Of a stretch of 64,000 nt of DNA, positions 42,816 to 55,204 are shown piece after piece; position 1 is the stretch's first letter, and each line of letters starts with the position of its first letter. A program made the position numbers and the translations under genes. The notes below the pieces were generated by a model. That model had not been told where the DNA came from, made no database searches, and worked only from the letters and a program-made list of their open reading frames with translations. Source of the DNA: Undaria pinnatifida (Eukaryota > Sar > Phaeophyceae > Laminariales > Alariaceae); contig JABAKD010000025.1 of the NCBI GenBank assembly GCA_012845835.1, positions 2,197,001 to 2,261,000 on the forward strand, in the 5' to 3' direction.

Positions 42816-44999
42816 CCTGTACCGGGTGCCACATGTTAACTTTCATCCAAATGTATACCAGGCACCAGGCGCATTTCATGCTTTGTTTTTCAGTGTTGAC
42901 CGATTATTTGGGTCGTTCCCGTTTGCAAAATGCGATGTCAGCATGCTTTATCGTTTTTCGCTGGGAGCAACTCAATAAGCGTGTTGTCGTGACAGTAGAC
43001 ATGGGCACTGTTTCTGGTTGCAGATTTAACTGGGGTGGGATTTTGATTTCTTGGTGTTCGGGGCGTTGCGATGGGTGGCTGAATCTTGTTGGACATGCGT
43101 CGTTTTTGTTGAGCAGACGGAGGGTAGTGACTGCATACTCGGCGTCCGTTGCGACCAATGAAATATGCGGAGTTCGAGGGGGGGGATGATCGTACTTGCG
43201 AGGGTAGATATATTTTCCATAGTAGGTATTGAAATTTTGTATTTTGCGATGTGCATTAGAGATGCGTTAGAGATACGCGCGAGGTTGTTGTATGTTGTTT
43301 GCCGAGCAGGGGGGGGGCAATTTGTACTCGACGTGCACAGCAACCAATTAATTAATGACGTACATTGCAAGCAATAGTATATGTGTGATAGGCTGCAAGG
43401 AAAAATGTGACCCGTTCTAATGCTAGGAGTGTCCCGAACGCCACGATTGCCAGCTGGTCTGTGATTTAGCGTGAGTTGTAGGTCGACTGAGCTTACAGCG
43501 AACTTGCATGTTTCCCGACATGGCATGCGCGATAATTACAACCCGGTATCAAACGTGTGGTGCGGCGTTCATCATTGACTGGCGAACATTACTACCGCCT
43601 GAATGAATACGGAGGCATGAATTGAGCGACCGTCATTATTATGTTATCTTGTCTTAATAGTCTATGCATTAATATAGTAACGGCATTGCATTTTAGAGGG
43701 ATATGAGATATCCTTGGTTGCGAATAATGCACACAAGACTACTTGTCGGAGGTCTACCTCTGGTGGAGTTATGTGTGTTGGTGCCTTATGCATAGTTTTT
43801 CTCTTGGGTACAGAGATGATCACGATCTCGTCCATGGCATTGGAGTGCGGCCGACGGGGAGATTTAGGATTTTCCACGTGCGTCAGCATACTATACAGTA
43901 ACATGTTGATTCTCTCGCCAAACCGTTGCATACAGAGGCGTTTTTCCGTTTGCGTTTGCATTCGCTCTTGGGGAGTGGGCTGCTAGAGTTGAAGTCGAGT
44001 CGTTTTCTATCGGAGACATGCTGTTATTTGCCTTTTCCTACAGAGTACAAAACAAGTGGGCTGATGTCTATGAACGATGGGATTTTATGTGAAAACGGTG
44101 TTAGTGATAATGTTTGAAGGATTTCCCAACAGCTTCTCGCTTGTTGAATTTTTCCCTTCCCGTAGTTTCTGTCTTACTTTATATGGGAGATTTATACTGA
44201 ACTTGGCATAGAGACATTTTGGTATTGGGATCGCTGTATTACCTGAGCAATTCTAACCTTGCTACATTAACATGCATTATATTGTGTTGATAAGTTCGGC
44301 AGTGAAACAGGACATCGATTGTGACGACCTTTCACTGCACATGCTTCAGTTAGGAGACGACCTAAGGGGAGGATTTCCTAGCATCAATATCGATAATCAG
44401 ATTGATGATTTACTTTGACAATTATTGATGATGGGAATTGGGATTGCCGTTTTATCCTGGCAATACGAAGCCTTTCTGATGGAATTTGGGATGTGCCATT
44501 TATCTGGCTATCTCTGAGCTGAATTGATTGAGATCTATCGTATATTGCACCGAGTAGGGGGGCTGTTCGTGGTACTACAGGTCTAGGGACTAGTCTGCTG
44601 ATATTTGGGTCTCATAGTATATGCGGAAGCAATTTTTGATATGTGATTCAGGCTTCTTGAGGTGGAAGGCTTGCCTAACGTGAGGCAGTCGATGATGGTG
44701 TGGAACGATACGAGCCGGGTGAGTGATACAACGATACCGTCCGTATACATGACCAAGGAGAGTCCGTGCCAAATTGGTACGGCTCAGTCGTGTGTACGAA
44801 GTGCGTGACATGTTACCGCTTCTTTGTGTTTTGTCTGAGCAAGGGTCTGTGACGGAACGGTACGACCCTCCCGTGTGTGCTTTGGTTGGTGGTGCGAGTC
44901 TATCTTTTACTCTCCTCGTCTATACGGCATCGGGGTAAGCCGCACAACTACCCAGCTTGTGTCATCTACAGCAGTTCTAGAAAACAATATATTTGATGA
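42816..44999. other. No supported gene
   Basis: Frames of 118 (plus, 42833-43189) and 166 codons (minus, 43026-43526) overlap each other. A minus frame at 43662-43961 reads as plausible protein (FGERINMLLYSMLTHVENPK) but matches no family I know. An unrecognised decayed element may be present. Confidence 0.35.
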
Positions 45000-45265
45000 G
45001 CTGATGCACTTCCTGCCACAGCTGTCAGATTTTGTTCTCGACAAAAAACGGGTTTTTCCTATACGACTTATAGGATATACTCCGGAGTACTTGATAAACT
45101 GACGGATTTTCTTCTACAGCCGTCAGATTTGTCCCCCTCAAAAACAGGTTTCATAGTGTCCGCGCACAGATTGATTAACATCAACCCGCTGACCCTGGTA
45201 TAAACCACACTGTAGTTCCAAGGGGAGTCGCCGACCTATATTCCTAATGAGGACCTATATCCTAA
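45000..45265 (+). repeat. LINE 3'-UTR copy, sense, with internal duplication
   Basis: TGATGCACTTCCTGCCACAG CTGTCAGATTTT occurs and is repeated in diverged form 100 bp later (CTACAGCCGTCAGATTTGTC). GAGTCGCCGACCTATATTCC then follows. It is truncated at GAGGAC, lacking the last 100 bases of the family 3' end. Confidence 0.75.
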
Positions 45266-45714
45266 TGACAACCAGTATTTGATGGGATTAGAAACTCAAA
45301 CTCGACTGAATTGCTGATATTTGCCGACGATTACCGACACCTGTTGGAGTCAATGTTAGTACAACTTGAGAAAAATACTTACGAACTATTCAAAGAAAAA
45401 TCAGGTACTTCGCTGTGATCACCTCGTCCAAGCACAGCTGTTGGACTCTCCGGCCTCGCTTCTGCGCCTGCCCCGTTCTCATTTACTCGGCAGGAATGCC
45501 TCAAGCAACGACGTCACCGTGCCTCCCAGCTTGCACCGGTTGCCGTTTTTCCACGGAATTCGTGGAATCGGCCACAGGGATCAAACATCGTTATTGTGTA
45601 GGCTTCGAGATCCTGGAAGGGTTCAAGCTTAGTGTTGACCAGAATCTCGCGGCGTACCCTTCTAGCCTGCCTTGGTGTAATACAAGTATTTTTAATACCC
45701 ATAGTCTACCCAAG

Positions 45715-46560
45715 TCTGTGTAGGGCTGCAGTTGTGCATGACCCCTGACAGTCACGCGCCCAAGACGAAGTCTGGCTGCTGAAATGTCGCATTGAACTGC
45801 TGTGGGTAGCAGGGTCAGCAGTAGAATCACGCGACCAAGTCTGAGTCGGATCGCTGAATCTACGGCATCGATGTTTCTCGGGCCGCTGGGAGAATCATGT
45901 TGTACTGCTGTGTCTACTAATAGCAATGTCTGTGCTGAATTGATGCGTCCGAGTCGGAGTCGAGTGGCAACAATCACGAGCCAGAGTCGGAGTCGAGCTG
46001 CTGATGATGCAATGGAAAAATCACGCTGTACTGCCGTGTCTAGCAGTGTCCGTGCTGAAATGATGCGCCCGAGTGGGAGTCGAGTGGCAAAAATCACGAG
46101 CCCCAGTCGGAGTCGAGCTGCTGATGATACAATGGAAAATCGCGCGTTACTGTTGTGTCAAGTAGTGTCCGTGCTGAAATGATGCGCCCATGTCGGAGTC
46201 GAGCGGTAAAAGTCACAAGCTCGAGTCGGAGTAGCGCTGCTGATGATGCAATGAAAACCCACGCTCTAGTGCTGCGTGTGTTAGTGTCTGTGCTGAACTG
46301 ATGCGCCCAAGTCGGAGTCGAGCGGTAAAAATCACGAGCCCGAGTCGGAGTCGATCTGCCGCTGGTACAACGGAAAAATCACTATGTACAGCTTTGTGTA
46401 GCAGTGTCCGTGCTGGAATGATGCGCCCAAGTCGGAGTCAGCGCGACAAAATCACGAGCCTGATGCGTAGCCGGGTCGTTGCAACCAGGGCACCGAGCTG
46501 TGTCGGGCCGCCGAAGATCACGCGTTCGAGTCGGAATCGGGCCGCTGCGATCAAATCACT
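45715..46560. repeat. Minisatellite of about 120 bp period
   Basis: GATGCGYCCRAGTCGGAGTC recurs near 45943, 46061, 46181, 46301 and 46421. Each is followed by AAAATCACGAGCCCGAGTCGG and GTGTCTAGCAGTGTCCGTGC-like sequence. The period is near 120 bp, a multiple of three, and long frames are open on both strands (plus 45802-46182, minus 45591-46097). Ser/Arg-rich peptides such as MRPSRSRVAKITSPSRSRAA repeat every 40 residues. No domain is recognised, so I list it as repeat and not as gene. Confidence 0.8.
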
Positions 46561-47632
46561 GAGCTGTGTCGGGCTCTTGAACATCATGCAGGACTACCGT
46601 GGGTGAACTCCTCAATTGCTGCTGATTCAGCTCCGGGCCCACCAAGATTGATTTTCGTTGGTCCAGCTTTGGTTCGTCGATACGACGAAGAAGAAGCGAT
46701 CGCCCGATGCGTTGACGAGTAATGTGGTGCTTCGATCGGTGATTGCTGATATTTGCCGTAGTCACTAAACAATCCAACAGGCCCACCGAAACAATGGGCC
46801 GAACGAGTCTCTCGCATGTGATGCAATCTCCCGTAGTTTCCCCTGTGCAGTGCGCTAGGATCACACATCACGAGGCTCATAACCTATCAAGAAAATAGGA
46901 TACTCTCAGGTGGCCGACCGATGACGGTCTTGATGGGATGCTCACAGAGTCATTACGAGACGAACTCGAGCATCACGTATGGCGTAGAAGATTCGTATCT
47001 TCGGTTGAACAGGGGCGCTCGATGGCCGATCTAAAGCTTGCTGACCGACGAACCAGAAGACGCTCAGATGCGACTGAGAAGAGTGAGCAGGCGAGGGGGT
47101 GCTCCACCTGCTTCCTCGACGTCGAAATAGCTGCTAGTTTCCAGAACTCTATTCGAATGACGTCTAGATGTCAGTCATGGTCCTGAAGCGTACAGGCAGT
47201 GACGAGACTGTCAGAAACTCCTCGAATAAACCCAAAACACGATCTACGGAGAACCCTTATTCTATAACGCGAACGACGAGTACAGGGATAACAACTCCTT
47301 AGGTGAACAGCAGCCGTCACGCCACTGCTGTGGTTTTGCGGCATAACCTTGTACCTGGCATCTGGTTGTTTTTGCCGATGCTCATTGACTACGCCGATAG
47401 CGCAGTGTCTCTATCCGCTACGAGTATTAGATGGGATTGCCACATCGACGACCAACTCTGTAGGCTACCTGCTACATCTGTGGTGTTGTAGCAAGTGCAT
47501 ATGGAGTTGTAGAATCGCTACTCAACAGTGATAATGACAATAGGATGATGTCATCTATTTCTTAACTCCCTCCCCTCCTTCCGCACTTGAACCCCCTCCC
47601 GCCTCCCCTCATCAAGTCAGGGAAACATGAAA
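46561..47632. other. No supported gene
   Basis: Minus frames at 46556-46864 and 46584-46880 overlap in different phases; plus frames are short. No motif seen. Confidence 0.4.
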
Positions 47633-47827
47633 GAATTATGGGGGAGTCCAAGAAGAGGTACTGTCTACAGAGAAGTTTGGCGGATGCAACACAGAGGTCA
47701 AAGAAAAATTAGAAGGAAAGGAAAGGCAAGCGCTAAGCAATATGGTGAAAGAGAGGTGAGCACTTAGAGATATACGGGGGGTTGAAGGAAGATATTGGAA
47801 TGAAAACGTATCTGTACGGTCCAATGG
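47633..47827 (+). pseudogene. LINE copy B, left part
   Basis: AAGAAGAGGTACTGTCTACAG ... GAAAACGTATCTGTACGGTCCAATGG matches LINE copy A around 6185-6365. It is interrupted by the MULE and continues at 58574. It is strongly 5'-truncated or broken upstream. Confidence 0.85.
47819..47827. other. 9 bp target site duplication, left
   Basis: GTCCAATGG, repeated at 58574-58582. A 9 bp duplication is the usual size for Mutator-like elements. Confidence 0.92.
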
Positions 47828-48004
47828 CGGCGCCCGGGAATCTGCCAACATTGGCAGGAAGGAATATCCTGCCAACACGGAAAACGCCTGTACATCCTCT
47901 CTACAAAACCAATTATCAATTTATTGCACCGCGAGCTACGCGCTGGGGTAAACGCTTGCAGAACCTACTCTACAGAACCAGACTTCAATTTCAAAAGGAG
48001 TGCT
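47828..48004 (+). repeat. MULE left terminal inverted repeat
   Basis: It matches 58573-58397 in reverse complement with scattered substitutions; the first 65 or so bases are identical by eye. It includes an internal short palindrome, CTGCCAACATTGGCAG. Confidence 0.92.
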
Positions 48005-48124
48005 TAAATGACCACGAAGTACACCTGCCCCCACACTGCCTACAGAGCCAACACACGTAGCCGCACGTAGCAGCACGTAGCAGCGGATCCGCAATAGTTA
48101 ACCCCAAGGTATCTACGTAGCGGC

Positions 48125-48496
48125 ATGGAGGCTGCCGCAAGTGCTGCTGCCATTCTTGCGAGCTCGGCTTCCTTGCCGCCTTGCGAGACGGACGAAAGTG
48201 GTGCACCGGTGACCTCGCTAGGCACGGCGTGGAGTGCAGTCTCGGATGAAAGACATGCACCCACGACCTCGCTACGCTTGACGTGGAGTAACGAGGAGCC
48301 TATGGTGGTAGATGACGACGTAGCTCGTTACAACGGCAACTCAGCCGCAAGACGGGGCAAGGACAGCGGCAGAAGAAACGATGATGGCGACGAGGACGCG
48401 ATCGCCTCGCGTGCATGTCCCCAAGGCAACATGGTGGCAGCCGAGGGCGATAGACCCGAAGGTGAGATGATAGTTTATGACATGGGTAGTTTATGA
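48125..48496 (+). CDS. ORF next to the MULE left end, possible first exon
   Basis: The frame starts with ATG 120 bp inside the left TIR and encodes an Ala-rich start, then an acidic/Arg stretch (RRGKDSGRRNDDGDEDAIAS). A donor-like GAAG|GTGAGA lies near 48461. It could be the first exon of the rightward transposase gene, whose N-terminus otherwise lacks a clear start. A minus-strand frame of 256 codons (48300-49070) overlaps it and carries no motif; I regard that as a shadow. Family unrecognised. Confidence 0.35.
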   Translation: MEAAASAAAILASSASLPPCETDESGAPVTSLGTAWSAVSDERHAPTTSLRLTWSNEEPMVVDDDVARYNGNSAARRGKDSGRRNDDGDEDAIASRACPQGNMVAAEGDRPEGEMIVYDMGSL

Positions 48497-48695
48497 CACG
48501 CCGACAGTTGTGAAGGAAGGAGTGACGCATTTTGCTGAGGCGCGGGCCGCGTGAATACAGCGTCGCTACAAGCAGTAGTACGCGCTTGCTGCATGATCCC
48601 AAGGGAGAAGGCTTAAAAAGATACGCGATGCGATACAGCAGTAGTCTACTTCTGTTTGTTTTATTTTCTTCTTGCCGACGTTTGGGTACAAGTAA

Positions 48696-48915
48696 GCTTA
48701 AGCAGGCTTCTATCGGCCTTCTCTTCTGGCTTGCAATAGTATCGCCCCCCTCCTTCCGGTTGATATTGTCATGTACAGTGGGGATGTCGCAGCTAAGGGC
48801 GGAGATTTTGAAGATGTCGTTCCCCCGCCTTGAAGACGAAGCGGAGCAAGAGTTTGCAATGCGACATGGGAGGACGCCGTCGACATGATAATCGCGTACG
48901 CCATGGATACGACTT
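48696..48915 (+). pseudogene. Possible N-terminal exon of the MULE transposase
   Basis: After an acceptor-like AAGCAG near 48701, one frame reads FYRPSLLACNSIAPLLPVDI and then GDVAAKGGDFEDVVPPP, meets one TGA (about 48832), and continues ATWEDAVDMIIAYAMDTT. The last piece resembles the W.eA...i.aYA segment found near the N-terminus of MULE transposases. This is my reconstruction by eye. The stop means either an intron edge or a nonsense mutation. Confidence 0.35.
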
Positions 48916-50397
48916 GAAACGCCGAAACAACGTGAAGGTGGGCTAGAAAACTTTGATAACTGCTGCGTCATTTGGTCCTTCCGTGCGCACTGACCACGCC
49001 GCCCGTCCCGTCCTTCGGTGAAGAATGGCACGAGCAAGCTGCATGTACCCACCACCCACCATGGACACACACCTTGCTGCCCACCATCGCATGTCCGACA
49101 CCATTGACATCCGATCGGAAATGCCGTCTCGAAAATTCGTTCCCTCTTGTGTTCCCAGCTTCACTCTGGAAGCGCCGAAGAAAATCGGCTCAACAAAAAC
49201 AGGTTGAGGACCGTCCACGTCGTTTGCGAACAAGGCGGGACGCCAGACAAACGGGGTCTTACGGGCCCAGCCAACGCTCCCGTGAAGGAAACGACGAAGA
49301 ACACTATAACGAAGAAGGTGCTGTTCTGAAGATCTGAAGTTATTCGTGTTGAGCAGCCCCACAGCAGTAAATAGTACCCCGTATCCGATATCGCCGTGAC
49401 GCTCTCTAGAGAATACGCAGCATTGCCGCCTCTGTCTTTTCCCTTGATCTGTTCGCCGATGGACGGCAAAACATCGTCTGCGCTGCACCAATATACCTCA
49501 GTACATGATACTGTCCGCGCTTGCGTCTGATGAAAACCTGAACTCCTGCTGCTGTTGTGGTATGCCTAAATTGCTGTAGCCCCCGGAGCAGCGTATGTAT
49601 GTACCTTTGCGTACGTGTTGATGTATAAAGGCGGTGGTGTTCGAGTGGTATGAGTGTATTTGTTTTGTTTTTGAAGGAACAGACGCGCTCGTATCTTTTC
49701 ATCGCCAAAGTACGACCGTATCGGCGTGGGTCCCTCCGCAATTCGTACAGGAAGATGCCTTCCTCGTGGATTTGTTGAAAGGGAGTTTTCTTCGCCATCC
49801 ATATTGTAAGATGTTGTTGTTGTTCGTTAATTTAGTTGTACCGGCTTCACGGCAGACACACGTCCTCGCTATCGTCTTGCTGTACATCGCACCCCCGAAA
49901 GACATTGCATGGTATTGATGCCGAAGCTACTAGAGGTGATGTCCGTTTGCGTTTTTTGAAGACACCGACGCTGCCCGTGTCCTGACAGATTTTTAACCCC
50001 CCGCCCAACGCCGTGATTTCGCATTTTGCCCGCCGTTTGTTGTGCGGGATCTAGCTTGGTTGCGGCTTTAACTAGTGGCGTTTAACTGGCAAGGAAACGC
50101 TGATGGTCCTACCCTTTCGAAGGTGAGTCCACTGGCGCACATAGAGTTGGCGTATCGGTGACCGCTACAGTATTAGTGGTGTCGGGTGTGCTTAGCCGAC
50201 CGCAGCCAGCGCCCGTTAGTTGCAACACGCGTTGTGTCGCTCGTGGTAGAGGTGTAGCAGCGCAAATTTGCTGGAATAAAATTGTTTGAAACCAATATCC
50301 CTTTCATTCTCTCACCGTTGTTCTGTCGCCCCTCCATTTCTCTTCCTTTGCCGACCATGGATCTATCGCTTGTTCAATACCAACGGCTCAGACCTCC

Positions 50398-53300
50398 TTG
50401 TGTCTGCACCACAACGTAGACTCAGAGGACGGCAGCGTGGATCACGAGCCCCCACGAAGGATGGACAATGAGATGACACCAGAGATGGTTCAACATAAGG
50501 AGGAAATGATTCGACTGCTGCACTTTCAACAAAACGACACGAAGGCGATTCACAGGGCTGTTGAGCGCGATGGGTTGATTCTGGGACCGAGAGGGAAGCA
50601 GCAGGTGAGTGGGTGAGGATAGATACCCGACGTAGCGCGTACTGTTGGTTTGCGGCGTGGAGGTATTGCGTTCGGATCCCAGCGGCATCCCGTGAAAGGA
50701 GTCCTCGTTTGGTCGCCCTCGATTTGCGCGTACGTGTGATATCAACAGAAGCAGGGGTCTCTTGATCATGAACTCTCCGTCACCGTGTTCCCTCGGCCCG
50801 ACACTACGCGTATTCTCGCCGTAGATAAGAGCCATGAGGGCGCGATTTGGACAAGAACAATCCAAATCCCTAGGAGGGGCGAATGACGCGCAGGAGTTAT
50901 TGCTACGGCTTCAGCTGGAAGGTTGCTGGATGAGGTTTACGCTTGGCGACAAGGGGTGCATCAACCACGTCGCCTGGGCGCTGGAAGCGCAGAGGACAAT
51001 GGCGCTGCGGTACTACCCGCTCATCGTCCAGGACAACACATTCAACACGAAAAAGTGAGAGGCATTTTTGCGTGCTAAGTCCCGAGACCTCTCGGTTTTT
51101 GACCGGTTCGATTTGAGCATCCCCGTACGAAACGAAAGCATCGGCCCCCTACCGTTTTGAGAATGGTTTCGTCATGACATTCGCGTGTTCGTTGTGCGCT
51201 CAATTTGTTGGTTCTCCTCCAACTAGATACAAGCATCATCCGGCACTGATCGTGGTTGTGGACAAGGAGAGCTACACCCACATCGCGATGCAGGCACTGC
51301 TTGCCAACGACGGGTCGGAGGACTTTGAATTCCTCTTCCGGGTCTTCAGGGAACTGACCGGGTGAGCGCAACCACAGGTGAGCCAAGAGTCCATGTGCAG
51401 CATACACCGTGGGACTAGAGTACCGCAGGAGATTCTATGGTTGTGTTGCCCACAAGAGGACGTCGGTCGTTGTGAACGTTGTCATTCATACTACCGCGTA
51501 GTGCATGTCTCCCACATCGTTTCGCTTTCCTGGCCGTAATGTGCGTCGGTCACACTCGTGGCAAATTGTAGGTGATCTTCACTGATGCTGATCCGGCTGC
51601 GATGGCGGCAATCCAGAGGGAGGCCCCGTGGTCGCGGCACAAGTTGTGCCTATTCCACATGGACGAGAACGTCAGGAAGCATGGCAAGGGTCTTGGGGAG
51701 GGTGTCCTTGCCGGGGTGATTCAAATGTTCCACAAGGCAGCATTCGCTCCTACCGAGGAGGTCAGTGGGGAGCCAAGATGCGAAATCGAAAGTGACTTAC
51801 TGTTTCTTGTACGTGAGACCACGCAAGGGCTATGAAGTTGCCACGAGTTGTAACAAGCAGGTGCCTTGTGGACGATGTTGGGGAATCGGGTTGTCTAAGT
51901 AGGTATTGCGTGTGCAGGCGGTTGTGTTTCCTTGCACTCTCGTGGAACCGAAAGATTTTTGGCTTGGACCGTTCCACGTTTAATCCCCTCCGACCCCTGC
52001 CCGACTTTCTGCACCCCTTCACCTGCTCCGCTCTATTCGCTGTGTCCCAGCTGTTCCTTCAGGCCAAACAGGACCTCTTCAATCTGCTGGCCCCGGGCAG
52101 CCACATATACACCTACATGGCGGAGTCCGTTGTTGGCCCCAAGTAAGCACTGCCTGGCATGTCAAGAGCCGAGCTAAATAGGGATGCGCATACAGCAGCA
52201 GCCTCGCTCGGGCTACACCCTGGTTAGGATACGTCGTCGGAGACTGTCTTGTTGGGTTATGGTTGGGTTTGAGTTGGGATCGTATTTTATTTTCAGCTTT
52301 TCTGTGCATTCGCCCTCCCCGCTGTGGAGGAGATACCCGCGGCCTAGGGGGGGGGGGGCTGTTGCTTGAATTAGTGTTTTACTCAGGTAGCAATCGGCTC
52401 TCGCTGTGTCTACCCACCAAGTTGGAGTCGTTCCGGCGCATGCGACAGGTGGGTACACCGGTGGGCGAAGTACGGGCACCCAGGGCTCCCCACGCTCGGC
52501 ATCGCTTCCACGCAGCAAGTGGAATCGACCAACAGCGCTTTGAAGCCGGCGATGACCAGGTCGGGGAATTTGGTCGACGTACACCGGGCCATCAGCAAGA
52601 AAGTCGAGGAAGGCGCCATCAAGACGACAAGGTGGGCGCGGCTGTTCACCTGTGGGGTGTTTTTGAATCTGTTGTCGCAGTTGCGTCAATATCGACGTGA
52701 GGGGAAAATCGTAGGAGGAAAAAAGTTTGTTGCTGATTTCCTGCCGAAGGAACACCTCTCCTGCGATATCTTGTTGTTGACTTTCGGCAGCCGTGTTTTC
52801 TTTTTCCCTCTGTTGGGGTTTTGTTTCTGGATTGAAGTTGTTGGCCTGCGCTGGAAGGCCGGGGCTACGACAGTATCGTGGGCCCAGGGTTTCCTTTCCT
52901 CCTATCATGTCCACGTTGCAATGGGGGGGGGGGGCGGGGGGGACTCCAATTTTTTGGCTGGCTGGCATTGTAGGGGTGAGAAGATGTTCATGACCTTCGA
53001 TATTTTTTGTTGCGCGTCACATAGCGCCGGTCACATAGCGTGTGGAAGAAAACGGAGGGATTCACATTTTGTTTGTCCGTGCCGTGGCTTATCGCTTCGC
53101 GGACCCTCGCTTTAAATGTGACGATGACACTCCCACCATGCTCACACCACGGCCGCGTTTCATCAAGGTGTTCCTGACCCTAACCTGTACTTTTCACCTC
53201 CGAACCGCGTGCTTGATACGGTGGTATTTGAAGTCAAAACACCGGGGGGCCGGTCCAACGCGTGCGCATCCCGACTCAATCGGTCTGGGAGGTACCGACG

Positions 53301-54420
53301 ACCGAGTGGCTTCAACATTTCGACTTCGTCCAGGACGGCATGCGCCAGGCGAAGTGCAGCGCGTTCTCTATAAAGGTGAGGTTTTCTTTCATAGGTTGGG
53401 GAATCATTGGGGTATGGCACCACTCTGAATCCCCCCCGCTGCCCTACATGCGCGTACTGCTGTCGGAGCGCGGTAACAGTTGTGTTTCCATAGTAACATG
53501 GGTGTTTTCATAGCATGGCACTGTGCGGCAAACGTGGGTGAAGCCTCCTGAAATGGTAGCCGTTCATCGTCAACCTCCCCTCCCCCGTGTACCCCGGTTT
53601 GATGCTCCGTCCTTCCTTTACCGGCAGAACATGTCCGACCAGGCCCTGGCGGCTATGGGGTACACGGCCAAGACCCTTGCGACGAGTAACAACGACGTTC
53701 AACGCCTGCTGGCCGACTTCGTGGCGAACCTGGCTGGAGCGGGACTGCTTTACGGTACTGGCGAAGGCGGCGATGTCACCCTCATCACCCGGACGTCCAT
53801 CACGTTCTTCGCGTGGTTGCTGTGGGAACAAGTTGTGGACCGACTCGTGCGCGTCACCAACATGTATGGATCCCAAACCCAGTACTGTCACCTCGTCGTA
53901 CTTGGACCCGACGGCTTCTTCCTGTGCACGTACCTGAGGATCCCGACCGACGGTCTCGGCTGCCGACATGCCCTCTGGGCCATGAAAGACGCGGACGTCG
54001 GCTTCACCGGAGCATCTATTGCTAACCGCTGGCGTGACAGCAGTGAGGAGTGGACGATGGCACGACTCGTCGCAAAGCCCGCGGTGGTTGCGACGGCAGG
54101 TGCGGGGGTTCTGGGAGAGCTGCCGGCCGAACCTGCGGATCCCAGCGTTTTCACGCACTCCAAAGCGACGGTGAGAGCTAACGGGTGGGCCAGCTGATGC
54201 GCGTTCGGGAAGGAGCTCGTAAGCGTCACAGCAGGCATCGACCATATCCCCTGCATTTCACGCGTCCTGGAGAACCTCAAGAACCACGCCCGCCTGATGG
54301 TCGAGGTCGAGTTGAGGTCGCAACACGACACGTCCACGACCCGGGTGTTCAGGGGGTTATTACCAGGCCTGCGATGGCAACCGAAACACCGGAGGAAACG
54401 AGGCCGGGCGGGCGTTCTGG
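50398..54420 (+). CDS. MULE transposase (multi-exon, partly decayed)
   Basis: Exons read: ?-50604, 50825-51054, 51227-51361, 51572-51760, 52051-52142, about 52390-52631, about 53230-53375, 53628-54170 or beyond. Exon 2 carries YYPLIVQDNTFNTKK, the first Asp of the DDE core. It splices in phase to YKHHPALIVVV. Exon 4 reads VIFTDADPAAMAAI (second Asp) and HKLCLFHMDENVRKH. Exon 6 reads GIASTQQVESTNSALK, the usual Glu-containing ES.N motif. The last exon has LCTYLRIPTDGLGCRHALWAM, a SWIM-like zinc motif whose second Cys is Tyr, then ASIANRW. Exon 3/4 phases disagree. A frame change is needed near 52448, and a TGA at about 54195 precedes AFGKELVSVTAGIDHIPC. The enzyme would cut and join MULE ends in the nucleus; this copy is probably defective. 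Confidence 0.82.
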
Positions 54421-55204
54421 GCGGGGAAAAAGCGAAGGGGCCGGCCGGGGGGGCGCGAACGGACGTGGCCGGATAGGGGCGGCAGGAACAGGTGGCAGGG
54501 GAGGGGCGGGCGCTGTTGTTTCAGCGGCCGGCGTTCGAAGCCCTGATGGGGGGCTTCCGACGTTGCTACAGGCGGCCGGGGCTAGCGCCACCAGCGGGGC
54601 AGGGGGATCAGGGGGGGATGGTGTCTCAGCCGTGGGCATGTAAAGCCCTGGCGTGGGGCTTCCGGCCAGCACCATCGGCGGGAGAGGGGGGGGAGGGAGC
54701 GCTGGTGTCTCAGCCGTGGGCATGCAAAGCCCTGGCGTGGGGCTTCCGGCCAGCACCATCAGCGGGGGAGGGGCGGGAGGGAGCGCTGGTGTCTCAGCCG
54801 TGGGCATGCAAAGCCCTGGCGTGGGGCTTCCGGCCAGCGCCACCAGCGGGGGAGGAGGGGGAGGTGGCGCTGGTGTCTCAGCCGTGGGCATGCAAAGCCC
54901 TGGCGTGGGGCTTCCGGCCAGCACCATCAGCGGGGGAGGGGGGGGAAGGGGCGCTGGTGTCTCAGCCGTGGGCATGCAAAGCCCTGGCGTGGGGCTTCCG
55001 GCCAGCACCATCAGCGGGGGGGGGGGGGCGTCGCCGTTTCAACCCCTGAGCATCGCACCTTGTGCCGGGGTGGGGCAGGCCTCTTTAGATCTCGCGTCCG
55101 CGGCATTCGACACGGCAAGCTCCTGTGCGCCAGAGGATTACCAGCGATCGAGACTGAATGGAGGAGTGTGGCATAGCGAAAACAACCACCAGGTCCTGTC
55201 TTAA
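54185..55204 (+). CDS. Gly/Ser/Pro-rich repeat frame, possible transposase tail
   Basis: A single frame runs 340 codons from 54185 to the TAA at 55202, with one stop (TAA, 54641-54643). It encodes Gly/Arg-rich sequence and then 28-residue repeats of the type VSAVGMQSPGVGLPASTISG. The stop sits in the first repeat copy at the place where all later copies read CAA (Gln), so it is likely a point mutation. The frame differs from that of the DDE/SWIM exon, so a splice would be needed to join them. Alternatively it is a non-coding minisatellite. Confidence 0.4.
54634..55056. repeat. Minisatellite, five units of 84 bp
   Basis: GGGCATG(C/T)AAAGCCCTGGCG recurs at 54634, 54718, 54802, 54886 and 54970, exactly 84 bp apart. 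The period is a multiple of three, and long frames are open in two plus phases and on the minus strand. Confidence 0.97.

Noticed and set aside
48300-49070. 256-codon minus-strand frame, the longest in the window
   Set aside because: No motif, odd composition, overlaps plausible plus-strand exon pieces of the MULE. Length alone is not convincing in 64 kb.
54349-55011. 220-codon proline-rich minus-strand frame
   Set aside because: It is the opposite strand of the 84 bp minisatellite. Any 84 bp repeat without a stop in a phase gives such a frame.
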